From the NCBI RefSeq assembly GCF_020510425.1, contig NZ_JAHBAH010000001.1:3453001-3517000 (forward strand): a stretch of DNA of 64,000 bases. The letters run 5' to 3'. Position 1 is the stretch's first letter. Each line of letters opens with the position of its first letter. The translations under genes and the position numbers were made by a program. The DNA is from Quatrionicoccus australiensis. GTDB taxonomy: Bacteria; Pseudomonadota; Gammaproteobacteria; Burkholderiales; Rhodocyclaceae. Shown here piece by piece: positions 29,065 through 38,563 of the stretch. The notes under the pieces were generated by a model. The model ran no database searches and had not been told where the DNA came from. It was given only the letters and a program-made list of their open reading frames with translations.

Positions 29065-29958
29065 TCAGGCGGCCGGCCGGCGGTATTTCCGCCACATGCT
29101 CCAGCTGAACACGAAAAGTCCCAGCCAGATCAGCCCGAAGCTGACCAGGCGGGCGTTCTGCAGCGGCTCGCCGAACAGCCAGACGGCGGTCAGGAACTGC
29201 ATGCTCGGGTTGATGTACATCAGCATGCCGACGCTGGCCAGGTCGAGGCGCTGTGTCGCGGCGGCGAAGGCCATCAACGGCAAAGCGGTGAGAATGCCGG
29301 CGCCGACCAGCAGCCAGGCGGTCAACGCATCCGGCGCGGCAAAAACCGCATGACTGGCCGTTTGCCACTGCCACAGCGCGTAGATGCCGCACACCGGCAG
29401 CATGGCCAGGGTTTCCAGCCATAGGCCGGAGACGGCATCGACCGGCACCTGCTTGCGGACCAGACCGTAGCTGCCGAAGGTGGCGGCGAGGAAGAGCGAC
29501 ACCCAGGGCAGGCTGCCCAGGCTGACCACTTCGTTGAGCAGCGCCGCGACGGCCAGCCCGACCGAGATCCACTCCAGCCGGTTGAGGCGTTCCTTGAGCA
29601 CGAGCAGGCCGAGCAGCACATTGACCAGCGGCGTCAGGAAATAGCCGAGACTCGAGGCGACCACCTGATGGTTGGCGACGGCCCACAGGAAGACCAGCCA
29701 GTTGCTGCCGACGAGCAGCGCGGCCAGCGCCAGCATGGCGAACTGGCGCGGCGTTTTGAACACGGCCAGCACCTTGCCCCAGCCCTGGCGCAGGGTGAGC
29801 AGCAGGCTGACGAAAACGCAGGCCCAGACGGCACGGTTGGAGAGCACGTCCATCGGTGCGACATGCGACAGCTGCCGGAAAAAGAGCGGGAAAAAGCCCC
29901 AGATGCCGTAGGCGAGCAGGCCGAAGCCGATGCCGGCGAGCGGGGTGGCGGGGCGCAT
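29065..29958 (-). CDS. rarD: EamA-family transporter RarD
   Basis: 297 residues with ten predicted membrane helices in two EamA halves. The start GFGLLAYGIWGFFPLFFRQLSHVAPMDVLSNRAVWA and the later SLGYFLTPLVNVLLGLLVLKERL are characteristic of RarD, a drug/metabolite-type inner-membrane permease of unknown substrate. It ends 18 bases from the convergent rlmB stop and shares its direction with the DUF599 gene upstream, with a 6-base gap, so the two are probably co-transcribed. Confidence 0.9.
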   Translation of the reverse strand: MRPATPLAGIGFGLLAYGIWGFFPLFFRQLSHVAPMDVLSNRAVWACVFVSLLLTLRQGWGKVLAVFKTPRQFAMLALAALLVGSNWLVFLWAVANHQVVASSLGYFLTPLVNVLLGLLVLKERLNRLEWISVGLAVAALLNEVVSLGSLPWVSLFLAATFGSYGLVRKQVPVDAVSGLWLETLAMLPVCGIYALWQWQTASHAVFAAPDALTAWLLVGAGILTALPLMAFAAATQRLDLASVGMLMYINPSMQFLTAVWLFGEPLQNARLVSFGLIWLGLFVFSWSMWRKYRRPAA

Positions 29959-29964
29959 CCTGGC

Positions 29965-30657
29965 CTACTTTTCGTCGCGCAGGATGGCCAGCGCCGGTGA
30001 CTGGAAGTCGCGCCGGTAAAGCACGATCAGCACGCCGATGGCGAGGGCGCCGAGGACGACCGGGTGGAGCAGCCAGCCGGAGGCGGCGAGGCCGAAGTAA
30101 TAGGCGCGGATGCCGCGATTGAAGTCGTCGCCGGCCAGGCTGTTGGCGCGCGCGACGCGCAGCGCGTAATGGTCGATGGCCGGATCGCCGGCCTTGCCGA
30201 AGGGGGCGGCGCCAACCAGGATGCAGAGCAGGTTGAACTGGCGCAGCGACCAGGTGAACTTGAAATAGGCGAAGACGAAGGACGCGAGCAGCAGCATCAG
30301 CTTCAGTTCAAGCAGTTCGCGGTTGCCCTGGCTGCCGAACGGCAGTTCGGTGGTGAAGCTGAGCAGCTTGTCGGAGGCACCGAGCGCGGCGAGCAGGCCG
30401 GCGATGATGTAGATGGTGGTGTTGGCGTAGAAGGAAACGCTGGTCACCAGGTTGCCGATCAGGGTCGAGTCGGCAACGCGGATCTCGCGCTCCAGCATGC
30501 GCTGCGCCCATTGCAGGCGGTAAGCCTGGCTGGTGCGGACGAGGCCGCCTTCGCCCCAGCGGCTATGCTCGGAATACCAGGCGTAGCCGGCCCAGGAAGC
30601 GAAGAAAATGGCCACCGCCAGCCAGTCGACCGTGGAGAGATGAGGAAGTGCGTTCAT
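29965..30657 (-). CDS. DUF599 family membrane protein
   Basis: 230 residues. Four membrane helices are predicted (about 12-30, 70-90, 115-135 and 195-215), with a cytoplasmic loop rich in charged residues (RLQWAQRMLEREIRVADSTLIGNLVTSVSFYANTTI). This pattern matches DUF599, an uncharacterised bacterial inner-membrane family. The start at 30657 (MNALPHLSTVDW) is chosen over longer frames because it precedes the first helix. A copy of the dispersed motif in variant form (CAGTCGACCG after AAAATGGCC) lies in codons 8-20. Confidence 0.8.
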   Translation of the reverse strand: MNALPHLSTVDWLAVAIFFASWAGYAWYSEHSRWGEGGLVRTSQAYRLQWAQRMLEREIRVADSTLIGNLVTSVSFYANTTIYIIAGLLAALGASDKLLSFTTELPFGSQGNRELLELKLMLLLASFVFAYFKFTWSLRQFNLLCILVGAAPFGKAGDPAIDHYALRVARANSLAGDDFNRGIRAYYFGLAASGWLLHPVVLGALAIGVLIVLYRRDFQSPALAILRDEK

Positions 30658-30695
30658 GCCGTGGAGTTTGCCACAAGGCAGGCTATCTGCGCGAT

Positions 30696-31553
30696 TCAGG
30701 CGGCGCCGGGAAGGCGCTTCTTGCCGCCGATGACGAGGCCGATGCCGCCGAGGATGGCGAGCGAACTGAGCAGCAGTTGCCAGCTGATCGCCTCGCCGAG
30801 AAAGAGCACGCCACCGAGCGCGGCGAGCACCGGCACACTCAGTTGCAGGCTCGCTGCCGTGGTTGCGGCGAGGGCCGGCAAGGCCGCATACCACAGCGCG
30901 TAACCGAGGCCGGACGCGAGGCCGCCTGAAGCCAGCGCATAGACGACGCCGGCCGTATCGAGATTGATTCGTTCCAGGCCGGTGAGGCTGAGGACGAGGC
31001 AGAACGGAAGGGCGCGCAGGAAATTGCCGGCGGTCGCCACGGTCGGGTTGCCGAGGCGCTTGCCGAGCAGCGAATAGACGCCCCAGGCGATGCCGGCGGC
31101 GAGCATCAGGGCAGCGCTGAGCGGCGGCGGGGCACTGCCCAGGCCGGGCGCAAGCAGGCTGAGCAGGCCGCCGAGGGCGAGGACGAGACCGGCCGTCTGC
31201 GCGGCCTGCAGGCGTTCGCCGCGCCACAGGCCGGTACCGATCATGGTCATCTGCACGGCGCCGAACAGGAGCAGGGCGCCGACCGCGGTCGGCAGGCTGA
31301 GATAGGCGAAGGAAAAGCCGGCGGCGTAGATGAACAGTGCCGCCGCGGCCAGCCAGCTGCCGCCGGGCGGCATCGCCGGGCCGCGCCAGCGCAGCAGCAG
31401 CCAGAGCACGGCGGCACCCGAGGCGAGGCGCAGGCTGGTGAAACTGCCGGCATCGATGCCGGTGGTTTTCAGCGCCAGGCGGCAGAGCAGCGAGTTGGCA
31501 GCGAAGGCGAGCATGGCGAGGACGACGATCAGGGCAAGGCGGCGGACGGGCAT
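30696..31553 (-). CDS. DMT-superfamily (EamA) transporter
   Basis: 285 residues with ten membrane helices in two EamA repeats. Typical segments are AANSLLCRLALKTTGIDAGSFTSLRLASGA near the N-terminus and ALSLQLSVPVLAALGGVLFLGE-like sequence near the C-terminus. The substrate is unknown; relatives export amino acids or metabolites. It is a second EamA protein next to rarD but not closely similar to it, so it is not a recent duplicate. Confidence 0.87.
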   Translation of the reverse strand: MPVRRLALIVVLAMLAFAANSLLCRLALKTTGIDAGSFTSLRLASGAAVLWLLLRWRGPAMPPGGSWLAAAALFIYAAGFSFAYLSLPTAVGALLLFGAVQMTMIGTGLWRGERLQAAQTAGLVLALGGLLSLLAPGLGSAPPPLSAALMLAAGIAWGVYSLLGKRLGNPTVATAGNFLRALPFCLVLSLTGLERINLDTAGVVYALASGGLASGLGYALWYAALPALAATTAASLQLSVPVLAALGGVLFLGEAISWQLLLSSLAILGGIGLVIGGKKRLPGAA

Positions 31554-31608
31554 CGATTTTTCCGGGCAGGCAGACGGCGGGATGGGTTTGGGATAGCGCC
31601 GGTGCGCC

Positions 31609-33810
31609 TTAAGTTCCCTTGCCTTTCAGCGCACGGACTTCAAAGCTGGTTTCGTCCATCGTTTCGCCGCGCCCGTTTTCCAGGCGCAGCTTGTGGCGGC
31701 CCGGTTGCGGCAGCCAGGACAATTTGTCGCCGGCCTTGCCGAGCGGCTTGTCGTCGAGGCGCCAGCGCCAGTCCGGACCGGCCGCGGCGGACAGGCGCAG
31801 CGGCACGCGCTGGCGTTGCGGCGGAATGTCGGGATCGAGCGCGATGACGCTGCCGTTCGCCGGGTAGGCGATGCGCGCCAGCGCCGTGCTCGGCGCGGCG
31901 CGCACGACCGGCATCTCGGTGCCGGCGAGGAACCATTCCTCGCGTTGCGGCTCGCGCGCCGGTTCGAAGCGGGTTTTCGTCCGGACCAGACCGGCCGGGG
32001 CGGTGGGTGGCGCGCTGCGCACACCCGGTCGGGCATGGCGGGCATCGCCGCGCTGCAGCCAGTCCATGACTTCGCGCCAGACCGGCGCCGCGCCGGACAC
32101 GCCGGAGACGTCGTGCATCGGGCTGCCGCTCGCGTTGCCGACCCAGACGGCAACGGTGTAGCGGCGCGAGTAGCCGATGCACCAGTTGTCGCGCATGTCC
32201 TTGCTGGTGCCGGTCTTGGCCGCAGCCCAGTAGGGCGTGGCGAGCCAGGATTCGAGGCCGAAGGTGGTGGCGCGCGCGTTGCGGTCGGCGAGGATGTCGC
32301 TGACCAAAAAGGCACTTTGCGGCGTGTTGACCGCATGCGGCGTGCCGTCGAAAACGCCGGCGCAGCCTTCGCGACGACAGGGCGGCTCGGCCGCAGCCTT
32401 GCCCGGTACGGCGCGCAGCGGCGTCCAGAGGCCGGCGTTGGCCAGCGTGCGGTAGGCGTTGGCGAGCATCAGCAGCGAGACATCGGCCGAGCCGAGTGCC
32501 AGGCTGTAGCCGTACCAGTCGCCGCTTTCCTTGAGGCTGGCGAAGCCGCTCGCCTTGAGGCGTTGCTGGAAGGCGTCCGGGCCGAGCCGGACCAGGGTTT
32601 TGACCGCCGGCACGTTGAGCGAGCCGGCCAGTGCCATGCGTGCCGAGACCCAGCCGCGGTAATGCGGCTCGTAATTCTGCGGCGCGTAGAGGCCGTTGCC
32701 GGCGTCCAGCGTCAGCGGCGCATCCTCGATCAGCGAGGCCGGCGTCAGCTGGCGGCGCTCGAAGGCCTGCGCGTAGAGAAAGGGTTTCAGCGTCGAACCG
32801 GCCTGGCGCAGCGCGGTCACGCCATCGACCTCGGCGGCACCCGAGAGGTCGCCGCTCGAACCGATCCAGGCGAGGATCTCGCCACTTGCATTGTCGATGG
32901 CGACGAGGGCGCCGTCCTCGACGTTCTGGCGGCGCAGGGCCGCCAGGTGGCGGCGCAGCGCCTCGCCGGCAAAAAGCTGCAGCTCGCCATCAAGCGACGA
33001 GCGTAGCGGTCGACCGGTCGAATTGAGCATTTTTCGCGCGAGATGCGGCGCCAGCTGTTCGCCGGGCGGCGTCGCCGGTGCGCCCAGGCTGCCGCCCAGG
33101 GCGAGCGTTGCAAAGCCGTCGAGACCGTCGCACTCGCCACCCCGGTTCATCTCCTTGAGGAGGTTGCAGGCGCGTTTGACGACCAGCGCCGGGGCGGCGT
33201 TCGGGGCGCGCAGCAGGGCTGCAGCCAGCGCCGACTCGCGCTCGTCCAGCCCGTGCGGCCATTTGCCGAACAACTTGCGGCTCATCGCGCCGACGCCCTG
33301 CAACTCGCCACGGAAATCGACCAGGTTGAGATAGGCCTCGAGAATCTGCCGCTTGTTCCAGCTGCGTTCCAGGCGCAACGCAGCGGTCGACTGCGAGATT
33401 TTGCCCAAAATGCTGCGTCGACCGCTGCGTTTCCCGTCTTCGTCGAGCAGGCCGGCCAGTTGCATGCTCAGCGTGCTGGCGCCGCGCGTGCGGCCGCCCC
33501 AGAAGTTCGTCCACGCCGCCTTGCCGGCCGCCTGCCAGTCCACGCCGTCGTGTTCGAGAAAGCGCTTGTCTTCGGAGACGATCACGGCGCGCACGAAGGC
33601 CGGCGCGATGTCGTCCAGCCCGGTCCACGCCTCGCGGCGGCCGTTTTTATCGAGACGCAGCGTGTGCAGCGGCCGGCCGTCGCGGGCGAGCAGCGTCGCG
33701 TCGGAGCTGACGTAGGCGGCGCGCACCTCGCTGTAGGTAGGCAAGGCGAGCGCCGCCAGCGGCAGCATGCCGAGCAGAACGAGGAAGCCAGCCCGGCTGG
33801 CGGTGCGCAA
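31609..33810 (-). CDS. pbpC: Penicillin-binding protein 1C
   Basis: 733 residues. A signal anchor is followed by a GT51 glycosyltransferase domain (catalytic Glu80 in SEDKRFLEHDG; GASTLSMQLAGLL), a transpeptidase domain with S339TLK, SLN at 397-399 and KTGTSK at 532, and a C-terminal PBP1C beta domain. It is a bifunctional peptidoglycan synthase of the periplasmic side. The alpha-2-macroglobulin gene that often precedes pbpC is absent; a chemoreceptor is upstream instead. Codons around residues 127-147 contain a 55-bp inverted repeat of the dispersed palindrome family. Confidence 0.93.
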   Translation of the reverse strand: MRTASRAGFLVLLGMLPLAALALPTYSEVRAAYVSSDATLLARDGRPLHTLRLDKNGRREAWTGLDDIAPAFVRAVIVSEDKRFLEHDGVDWQAAGKAAWTNFWGGRTRGASTLSMQLAGLLDEDGKRSGRRSILGKISQSTAALRLERSWNKRQILEAYLNLVDFRGELQGVGAMSRKLFGKWPHGLDERESALAAALLRAPNAAPALVVKRACNLLKEMNRGGECDGLDGFATLALGGSLGAPATPPGEQLAPHLARKMLNSTGRPLRSSLDGELQLFAGEALRRHLAALRRQNVEDGALVAIDNASGEILAWIGSSGDLSGAAEVDGVTALRQAGSTLKPFLYAQAFERRQLTPASLIEDAPLTLDAGNGLYAPQNYEPHYRGWVSARMALAGSLNVPAVKTLVRLGPDAFQQRLKASGFASLKESGDWYGYSLALGSADVSLLMLANAYRTLANAGLWTPLRAVPGKAAAEPPCRREGCAGVFDGTPHAVNTPQSAFLVSDILADRNARATTFGLESWLATPYWAAAKTGTSKDMRDNWCIGYSRRYTVAVWVGNASGSPMHDVSGVSGAAPVWREVMDWLQRGDARHARPGVRSAPPTAPAGLVRTKTRFEPAREPQREEWFLAGTEMPVVRAAPSTALARIAYPANGSVIALDPDIPPQRQRVPLRLSAAAGPDWRWRLDDKPLGKAGDKLSWLPQPGRHKLRLENGRGETMDETSFEVRALKGKGT
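33377..33431. repeat. 55-bp inverted repeat of paired GTCGAC palindromes inside pbpC
   Basis: AACGCAGCGGTCGAC on one arm and GTCGACCGCTGCGTT on the other flank a centre with ATTTTG facing CAAAAT. The two palindrome cores start 31 bp apart, as at 61760-61800. The element is in frame and encodes part of the glycosyltransferase domain (SGRRSILGKISQSTAA). Confidence 0.85.
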
Positions 33811-33824
33811 GCGGCTGGGCAGGA

Positions 33825-35480
33825 TCAGACCTTGTAGCGCTCGACGTTGCTACGCATGGCATTGGCCAGATGGCGGATATTGCTCGCTTCGTCGGCCGAG
33901 ATGCGTACGCTGTGGCTGCTCTGCTCGGAGGCCTGGGCCACCCGCTCGACGCGCTGGGCGATGTCGTAGCTGGCGGCGCCCTGTTCGCGCATGGCTTCGT
34001 CGATATCGGAGAAGACGCGCAACACGTCGCCATTGGCACCGCGGATCGCTTCGATCGCTTCGCCCGCTTCACCGGCCAGGCGGGTGCCGTTTTCGAGGCG
34101 TTCGATGGTGTTTTCCATGGCGGCGACGGCGCTCTGCGAGCGGCTCTGGATGTCGCCGATCATCGCGGCGATTTCGCCGGTCGCCTTGGTCGTGCGTTCG
34201 GCCAGCTTGCGCACCTCGTCGGCGACGACCGCGAAGCCACGCCCCTGTTCGCCGGCGCGTGCCGCTTCGATGGCGGCGTTGAGGGCGAGCAGGTTGGTCT
34301 GGTCGGCAACTTCCTTGATCACCTGGACGACCGAGGAAATGCGCTGCGAGTGTTCGCCCAGTTCGGTGATCGTCGTGCCGACCGTGCGCACCTGCACGGC
34401 GATCTCGCCCATGGCGCTGACCGAGTTGCCGATCACCTTGCCACCGGCTTCGGAATATTCGCCGGCCGTGTTGGCGATGTTGAGCGCCTCGCGGGTATGG
34501 TCGGAAACGGAAGTGATGCTGACCGACATCTGTTCGACCGAGGCGGCCATCGCCGAGGCCGATTCGCTGCTTTCATTGGCGGCGCCGGCGGCGCTGTCGG
34601 CGGCACCGGCCAGCGTCACCGTGGCTTCGTCGATGCGGATCATGCCCTGGCGCAGTTCGCCCAGGCTTTGCTGCAAGGTGCCCATCAAGTCGTTGAAGGC
34701 GATGGCGGTGATGCCGACTTCGTCCTTGCCGTGAATCTCGATGCGACCGGTGAAGTCATGGTCGCGGGCGGCGCGCGTGATCAACTGCTGCATGCTGCCG
34801 AGCGGGCCGCTGATCGAGCGGATGGTGTAGATGGCGATGCCCAGGCCGAGCAGCAGGCCGGCGAGGGCGGTGACCATGGCGAGCATTTCGAGACGGCTGT
34901 TGCGGGTACTCGCCGCAAGCTGGCTGGCCTTGACTGCTTTTTCCTGGGCTTCGGCCATGCCGCGCAGCAGCGGATTCATCTGTTTTTCGAAATCGCCGTT
35001 GTCCTTGAGGAAGCGCGCGACGTTGGCGGTCGAGAAATCGCCGCTCTGGAGCGACTTGAGCATCGGCTGGATGACGCTTTCGGTGTATTTCTTGTAGAGC
35101 GGCTCGAACTCGCGCAGGATCGCCGCCTCTTCGCTGTCCGGCAGCAGGTGGCCGCGCAGCGAGACAAAGGTCTCGTCCATCCATTTCAGGTTCTTGTCGA
35201 CCATGTCGAGGTGGGCGCCGATCGGGTGTTCGTGCAATTTGGCGTAATCGCTGGCCGGATTGTGCTGTAGGGCGCGGAAGACCTGGCCGCTGTTTTCCAC
35301 GGCCAGGCGGCGGATGCGGGCCAGTTCGCGCATCGGCAGGGTCTGGTGCTGGAAGATGGATTCTATCTCGGCTTCGGCCGAGTTGGCGATGTAGGAGCCG
35401 ATGCCGCCGATGCAGGTCAAGGCGACAGCAAAAAAAGCAACCAGCCCGATCAGGCGGTTGCGGATACTGATATTGAACAT
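33825..35480 (-). CDS. Methyl-accepting chemotaxis protein
   Basis: 551 residues. A first membrane helix (about 8-30) is followed by a periplasmic four-helix-bundle sensor (about 31-195, with [27 protein letters not shown]), a second helix (about 200-220), a HAMP domain and the cytoplasmic signalling domain. The hairpin tip carries the conserved [41 protein letters not shown]. The ligand is unknown. It lies downstream of nothing obvious and 14 bases ahead of pbpC, so co-transcription with pbpC is possible. Confidence 0.94.
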   Translation of the reverse strand: MFNISIRNRLIGLVAFFAVALTCIGGIGSYIANSAEAEIESIFQHQTLPMRELARIRRLAVENSGQVFRALQHNPASDYAKLHEHPIGAHLDMVDKNLKWMDETFVSLRGHLLPDSEEAAILREFEPLYKKYTESVIQPMLKSLQSGDFSTANVARFLKDNGDFEKQMNPLLRGMAEAQEKAVKASQLAASTRNSRLEMLAMVTALAGLLLGLGIAIYTIRSISGPLGSMQQLITRAARDHDFTGRIEIHGKDEVGITAIAFNDLMGTLQQSLGELRQGMIRIDEATVTLAGAADSAAGAANESSESASAMAASVEQMSVSITSVSDHTREALNIANTAGEYSEAGGKVIGNSVSAMGEIAVQVRTVGTTITELGEHSQRISSVVQVIKEVADQTNLLALNAAIEAARAGEQGRGFAVVADEVRKLAERTTKATGEIAAMIGDIQSRSQSAVAAMENTIERLENGTRLAGEAGEAIEAIRGANGDVLRVFSDIDEAMREQGAASYDIAQRVERVAQASEQSSHSVRISADEASNIRHLANAMRSNVERYKV

Positions 35481-35821
35481 TTGGGTTTCTTCCTTTTTTT
35501 TGTCTTCGAGTTATAGCTCTGTGGCCCGGGATCACGGGCGTTCCAGCAGGTCGAAGTAGTCATTTGACAAATTCAACAATACTCCTTGCGCTTGCATGAT
35601 TCCATCTTAATTTATCATTTTTCACTTATATACAGTTTGCGTGGCGAAAAGGCCGAATCGTGGCTTCGGTGCTAAGCTGCATGGAGCAAAATCATCGGCC
35701 GGCCATTTCCCTTGGTTAATGCGTCGGGCAGGGCATCCCTATCCGACCCGGGCCTGTGCCCGGCGCCCCGCCAACAATCCTGCAGGCCCTGTGGCCGGCC
35801 CTGCAAACTGGTGCCCTGCCG
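35481..35821. other. Intergenic region between divergent chemoreceptor and protease genes
   Basis: This 341-base stretch has no supported gene. An A-rich ribosome site (AAAAAAAAGGAAGAAA on the minus strand) precedes the chemoreceptor. The part near 35565-35640 is clearly AT-rich (TTTATCATTTTTCACTTATATAC) and probably holds the divergent promoters. No perfect sigma-28 promoter was found. Confidence 0.5.
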
Positions 35822-36553
35822 ATGATCGAATCCATCCTCCTGACTGCCGCCCGCATCTTCACCTTCAACCGGCAGCAGCACCTGACCAACGCCAGCGGCT
35901 TTTTCTTCGCGCGCGGCGAGCGGCTGTTCCTGGTGACCAGCCGGCACGTGCTGTTCGACGAGCCGAGCAAGCACTTTCCCAATCGCATCGAGATCGAACT
36001 GCACATCGATCCCGACAACATGGCGCGTTCGACCGGCTTCTCGATGCCGCTCTATCGTGATGGCAAGGCCGTCTGGCGCCAGGCGACCGATGCAGCCGGC
36101 GAGATCGATGTCGCGGTGCTCGAGATCAATCGCGAGGCCTTGCCCAAGACGACCGTCTTCCGCGCCTTCACGCCGGCCCACTTGCTGGCGCCGGATGATC
36201 AGGTCGAAGTCGGCAGCTCCTTGCTGGTGGTCGGCTTCCCGCTCGGTTTTCACGACACCTTGCATCACATGCCGGTGGTGCGCCAGGCCATCGTCGCCTC
36301 GTCCTTCGGGCTGCGCTTCCAGGGCGAAGGCTATTTCCTGACCGACGCGCGCACCCATCGCGGCAGCAGCGGCGCGCCGGTGGTCATGCGGACCAGCGAG
36401 CAGAAGCCGGAACTGGCCGGCCTGCCGTGGATGCTGCTCGGCATTCACTCGGCACGGCTCGATGTCGGGACGCGCGACCTCAAGCTCGACGAGGCGCTCG
36501 GCCTCAATTGCGCCTGGTACGCCGACCTGCTGCTGATCCTGACCAAGGACTGA
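35822..36553 (+). CDS. Trypsin-like serine peptidase, no export signal
   Basis: 243 residues. The trypsin-like fold is indicated by the ordered triad: His42 in VTSRHVLF, Asp96 in GEIDVAVLE and Ser183 in HRGSSGAPV. There is no signal peptide or PDZ domain, so it is neither DegP-like nor clearly exported; the N-terminus MIESILLTAARIFTFN is only mildly hydrophobic. The substrate is unknown. The start at 35822 is chosen since upstream in-frame residues are proline-rich and unlike the family. It is followed by a small lysine-rich gene. Confidence 0.8.
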   Translation: MIESILLTAARIFTFNRQQHLTNASGFFFARGERLFLVTSRHVLFDEPSKHFPNRIEIELHIDPDNMARSTGFSMPLYRDGKAVWRQATDAAGEIDVAVLEINREALPKTTVFRAFTPAHLLAPDDQVEVGSSLLVVGFPLGFHDTLHHMPVVRQAIVASSFGLRFQGEGYFLTDARTHRGSSGAPVVMRTSEQKPELAGLPWMLLGIHSARLDVGTRDLKLDEALGLNCAWYADLLLILTKD

Positions 36554-36640
36554 TTTATTTTCTCGCGCCCGGTTAATCACCGGGCATCGGCCTATAGTGG
36601 GTCGGACCGGCAACTGCCGGAGTCAGTCAGGAGCACGAGC

Positions 36641-36766
36641 ATGGGCAAGACGACGAAAAGCAACAAGGAAACAAAGAAGGCCGCTGTGTTGACGCCCAAG
36701 GAAAAGAAAACCGCCAAGCAGGTCAAGAAGCACGCCGGCGACGCCGCGCCCCTGATCCACCGCTAG
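36641..36766 (+). CDS. 41-residue lysine-rich protein
   Basis: MGKTTKSNKETKKAA begins a short protein of which 13 of 41 residues are lysine; it ends PLIHR. A good ribosome site (CAGGAG) lies about 9 bases before the ATG. It resembles small basic proteins of unknown function found in betaproteobacteria, and a nucleic-acid role is possible from charge alone. It ends 13 bases from the convergent FAD gene. Confidence 0.6.
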   Translation: MGKTTKSNKETKKAAVLTPKEKKTAKQVKKHAGDAAPLIHR

Positions 36767-36779
36767 GCGGTTTTTCCGC

Positions 36780-38411
36780 TCAGGCGGCGTCCTTGAGCAT
36801 GCTCAGGGCGACCTGTTCGGCCACCTTGATGCCGTCCACCGCCGCCGACAGGATGCCGCCGGCGTAACCGGCACCTTCGCCGGCCGGAAAGAGGCCGTGC
36901 GTGTTCAAACTCTGGCACTCGGCATTGCGCGTGATGCGGATCGGTGACGAAGTGCGCGTCTCGACGCCGGTCAGGATCGCATCGGCCATCGCGAAGCCGC
37001 GAATCTGCTTGTCGAAAGCCGGGATCGCCTCGCGCAGCGCCTCGATCACGTAAGCCGGCACGCAACTCGCCAGATCGGTCATGTGCACACCCGGCTGGTA
37101 GGACGGATCGACCTCGCCCTGCGCGGTCGACGCCCGGCCGGCGAGGAAATCGCCGACCCGCTGTGCCGGTGCGGCATAGGTGCCACCGCCGGCGACGAAA
37201 GCCGCCGATTCCCACAGGCGCTGGAAATCGATGCCGGCCAGCGGATTGGTCTTGAAGTCGCCGGGAAAGTCCTCGGGATTGACGTTGACCACCAGCGCCG
37301 CGTTGGCATTGCGCTCGGCACGCGAATACTGGCTCATGCCGTTGGTCACGACGCGGCCTTCTTCGGACGTCGCGGCGACCACCTGGCCGCCCGGACACAT
37401 GCAGAAGCTGTAGGCGGTACGCCCGTTCTTGCAGTGATGCACCAGCTTGTAGTCGGCGGCGCCGAGCAGTTCGTTGCCGGCGTTCGGGCCGAAACGGGCG
37501 CGGTCGATCAGGGCCTGCGGATGCTCGACGCGGAAACCGATCGAGAAGGGCTTGGGCTCGATATAGACGCCCTGTGCGTGCAGCATCTGGAAAGTGTCGC
37601 GGGCGCTGTGGCCGATCGCCAGCACGACATGCCGGCTGGCGATTGACGTGCCGTCGGCAAGCGTGACGCCGGTGACCTGGCCGTCGGCGATGTCGATACG
37701 GTCGACCTTGCTCGAGAAGCGGATTTCACCGCCCAGCGCGGTGATCGTCGCGCGCATGTTCTCGACCATCTTGACCAGGCGGAAGGTGCCGATGTGCGGC
37801 TTGCTGACGTAGATGATTTCCTCGGGCGCGCCAGCCTTGACGAATTCCTCGAGCACCTTGCGGCCGTGGAACTGCGGGTCCTTGATCTGGCTGTACAGCT
37901 TGCCGTCCGAGAAGGTGCCGGCGCCGCCTTCGCCGAACTGCACGTTCGACTCCGGGTTGAGCTTGTTGTCGCGCCACAGGCCCCAGGTGTCCTTGGTGCG
38001 CTCGCGCACGGCCTTGCCGCGTTCGAGGATGATCGGTTTGAAGCCCATCTGGGCCAGCACCAGGCCGGCGAGCAGGCCGCAGGGGCCGGTGCCGATGACG
38101 ATCGGACGCTCGTTCAGCGCTGCCGGCGCCTGTGCCACGAACTTGTAGTTGGTGTCCGGCGTCGGCGCGATGTGGGCGTCGTTGTTGGCCGCCTTGAGGC
38201 GCTGCACGACGGCGGCTTCGTCCTTGATTTCGACATCGAGCGTGAACACGAAAACAATGTTGCTGCGCTTGCGGGCATCGTAACCGCGCCGGAAAACCGT
38301 GAAATTCAGCAGGTCGACCGGTGCGATGGCGAGGCGTTCGACAATCGCGGCACGCAGGTCGTCGTCGGTGTATTTCTTGAGCGGGAGCTTGATTTCGGTC
38401 AGGCGCAGCAT
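36780..38411 (-). CDS. FAD-dependent oxidoreductase (uncharacterised COG2509-type)
   Basis: 543 residues. An N-terminal alpha/beta domain (about 1-95) is followed by a dinucleotide-binding motif, IGTGPCGLLAGLVLAQMGFKPIILERG, and the family segments GEGGAGTFSDGKL, CMCPGGQVV and GEGAGYAGGI. It belongs to a conserved bacterial group of FAD-dependent dehydrogenases with no firm reaction assigned. No membrane segments, so it is cytosolic. Upstream, a palindrome copy lies between it and the YkgJ-type gene. Confidence 0.85.
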   Translation of the reverse strand: MLRLTEIKLPLKKYTDDDLRAAIVERLAIAPVDLLNFTVFRRGYDARKRSNIVFVFTLDVEIKDEAAVVQRLKAANNDAHIAPTPDTNYKFVAQAPAALNERPIVIGTGPCGLLAGLVLAQMGFKPIILERGKAVRERTKDTWGLWRDNKLNPESNVQFGEGGAGTFSDGKLYSQIKDPQFHGRKVLEEFVKAGAPEEIIYVSKPHIGTFRLVKMVENMRATITALGGEIRFSSKVDRIDIADGQVTGVTLADGTSIASRHVVLAIGHSARDTFQMLHAQGVYIEPKPFSIGFRVEHPQALIDRARFGPNAGNELLGAADYKLVHHCKNGRTAYSFCMCPGGQVVAATSEEGRVVTNGMSQYSRAERNANAALVVNVNPEDFPGDFKTNPLAGIDFQRLWESAAFVAGGGTYAAPAQRVGDFLAGRASTAQGEVDPSYQPGVHMTDLASCVPAYVIEALREAIPAFDKQIRGFAMADAILTGVETRTSSPIRITRNAECQSLNTHGLFPAGEGAGYAGGILSAAVDGIKVAEQVALSMLKDAA

Positions 38412-38507
38412 GGTGTCTATCCGTGGGGGCGCATTGCGGGCGCGTATTCTAACGCAGGCCGGGCGGGCCGCCGAGCGGCGCGGCGCCGGCCGGGAAAATC
38501 CGCCAGG

Positions 38508-38517
38508 CGGTCGACCG
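38508..38517. repeat. Dispersed palindrome CGGTCGACCG
   Basis: Exact copy in the gap between the YkgJ-type gene and the FAD oxidoreductase gene, followed at 17 bases by CCATTTTCAG, the common T-tract partner. Confidence 0.8.
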
Positions 38518-38563
38518 CCGCCGGCAGCCCATTTTCAGCGACCCGCCTGCTGCTGGCCGCGCG

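Noticed and set aside
35481..35821. Sigma-28 (flagellar-type) promoter for the chemoreceptor
   Set aside because: No TAAA-N15-GCCGATAA-like pair was found in either chemoreceptor upstream region.
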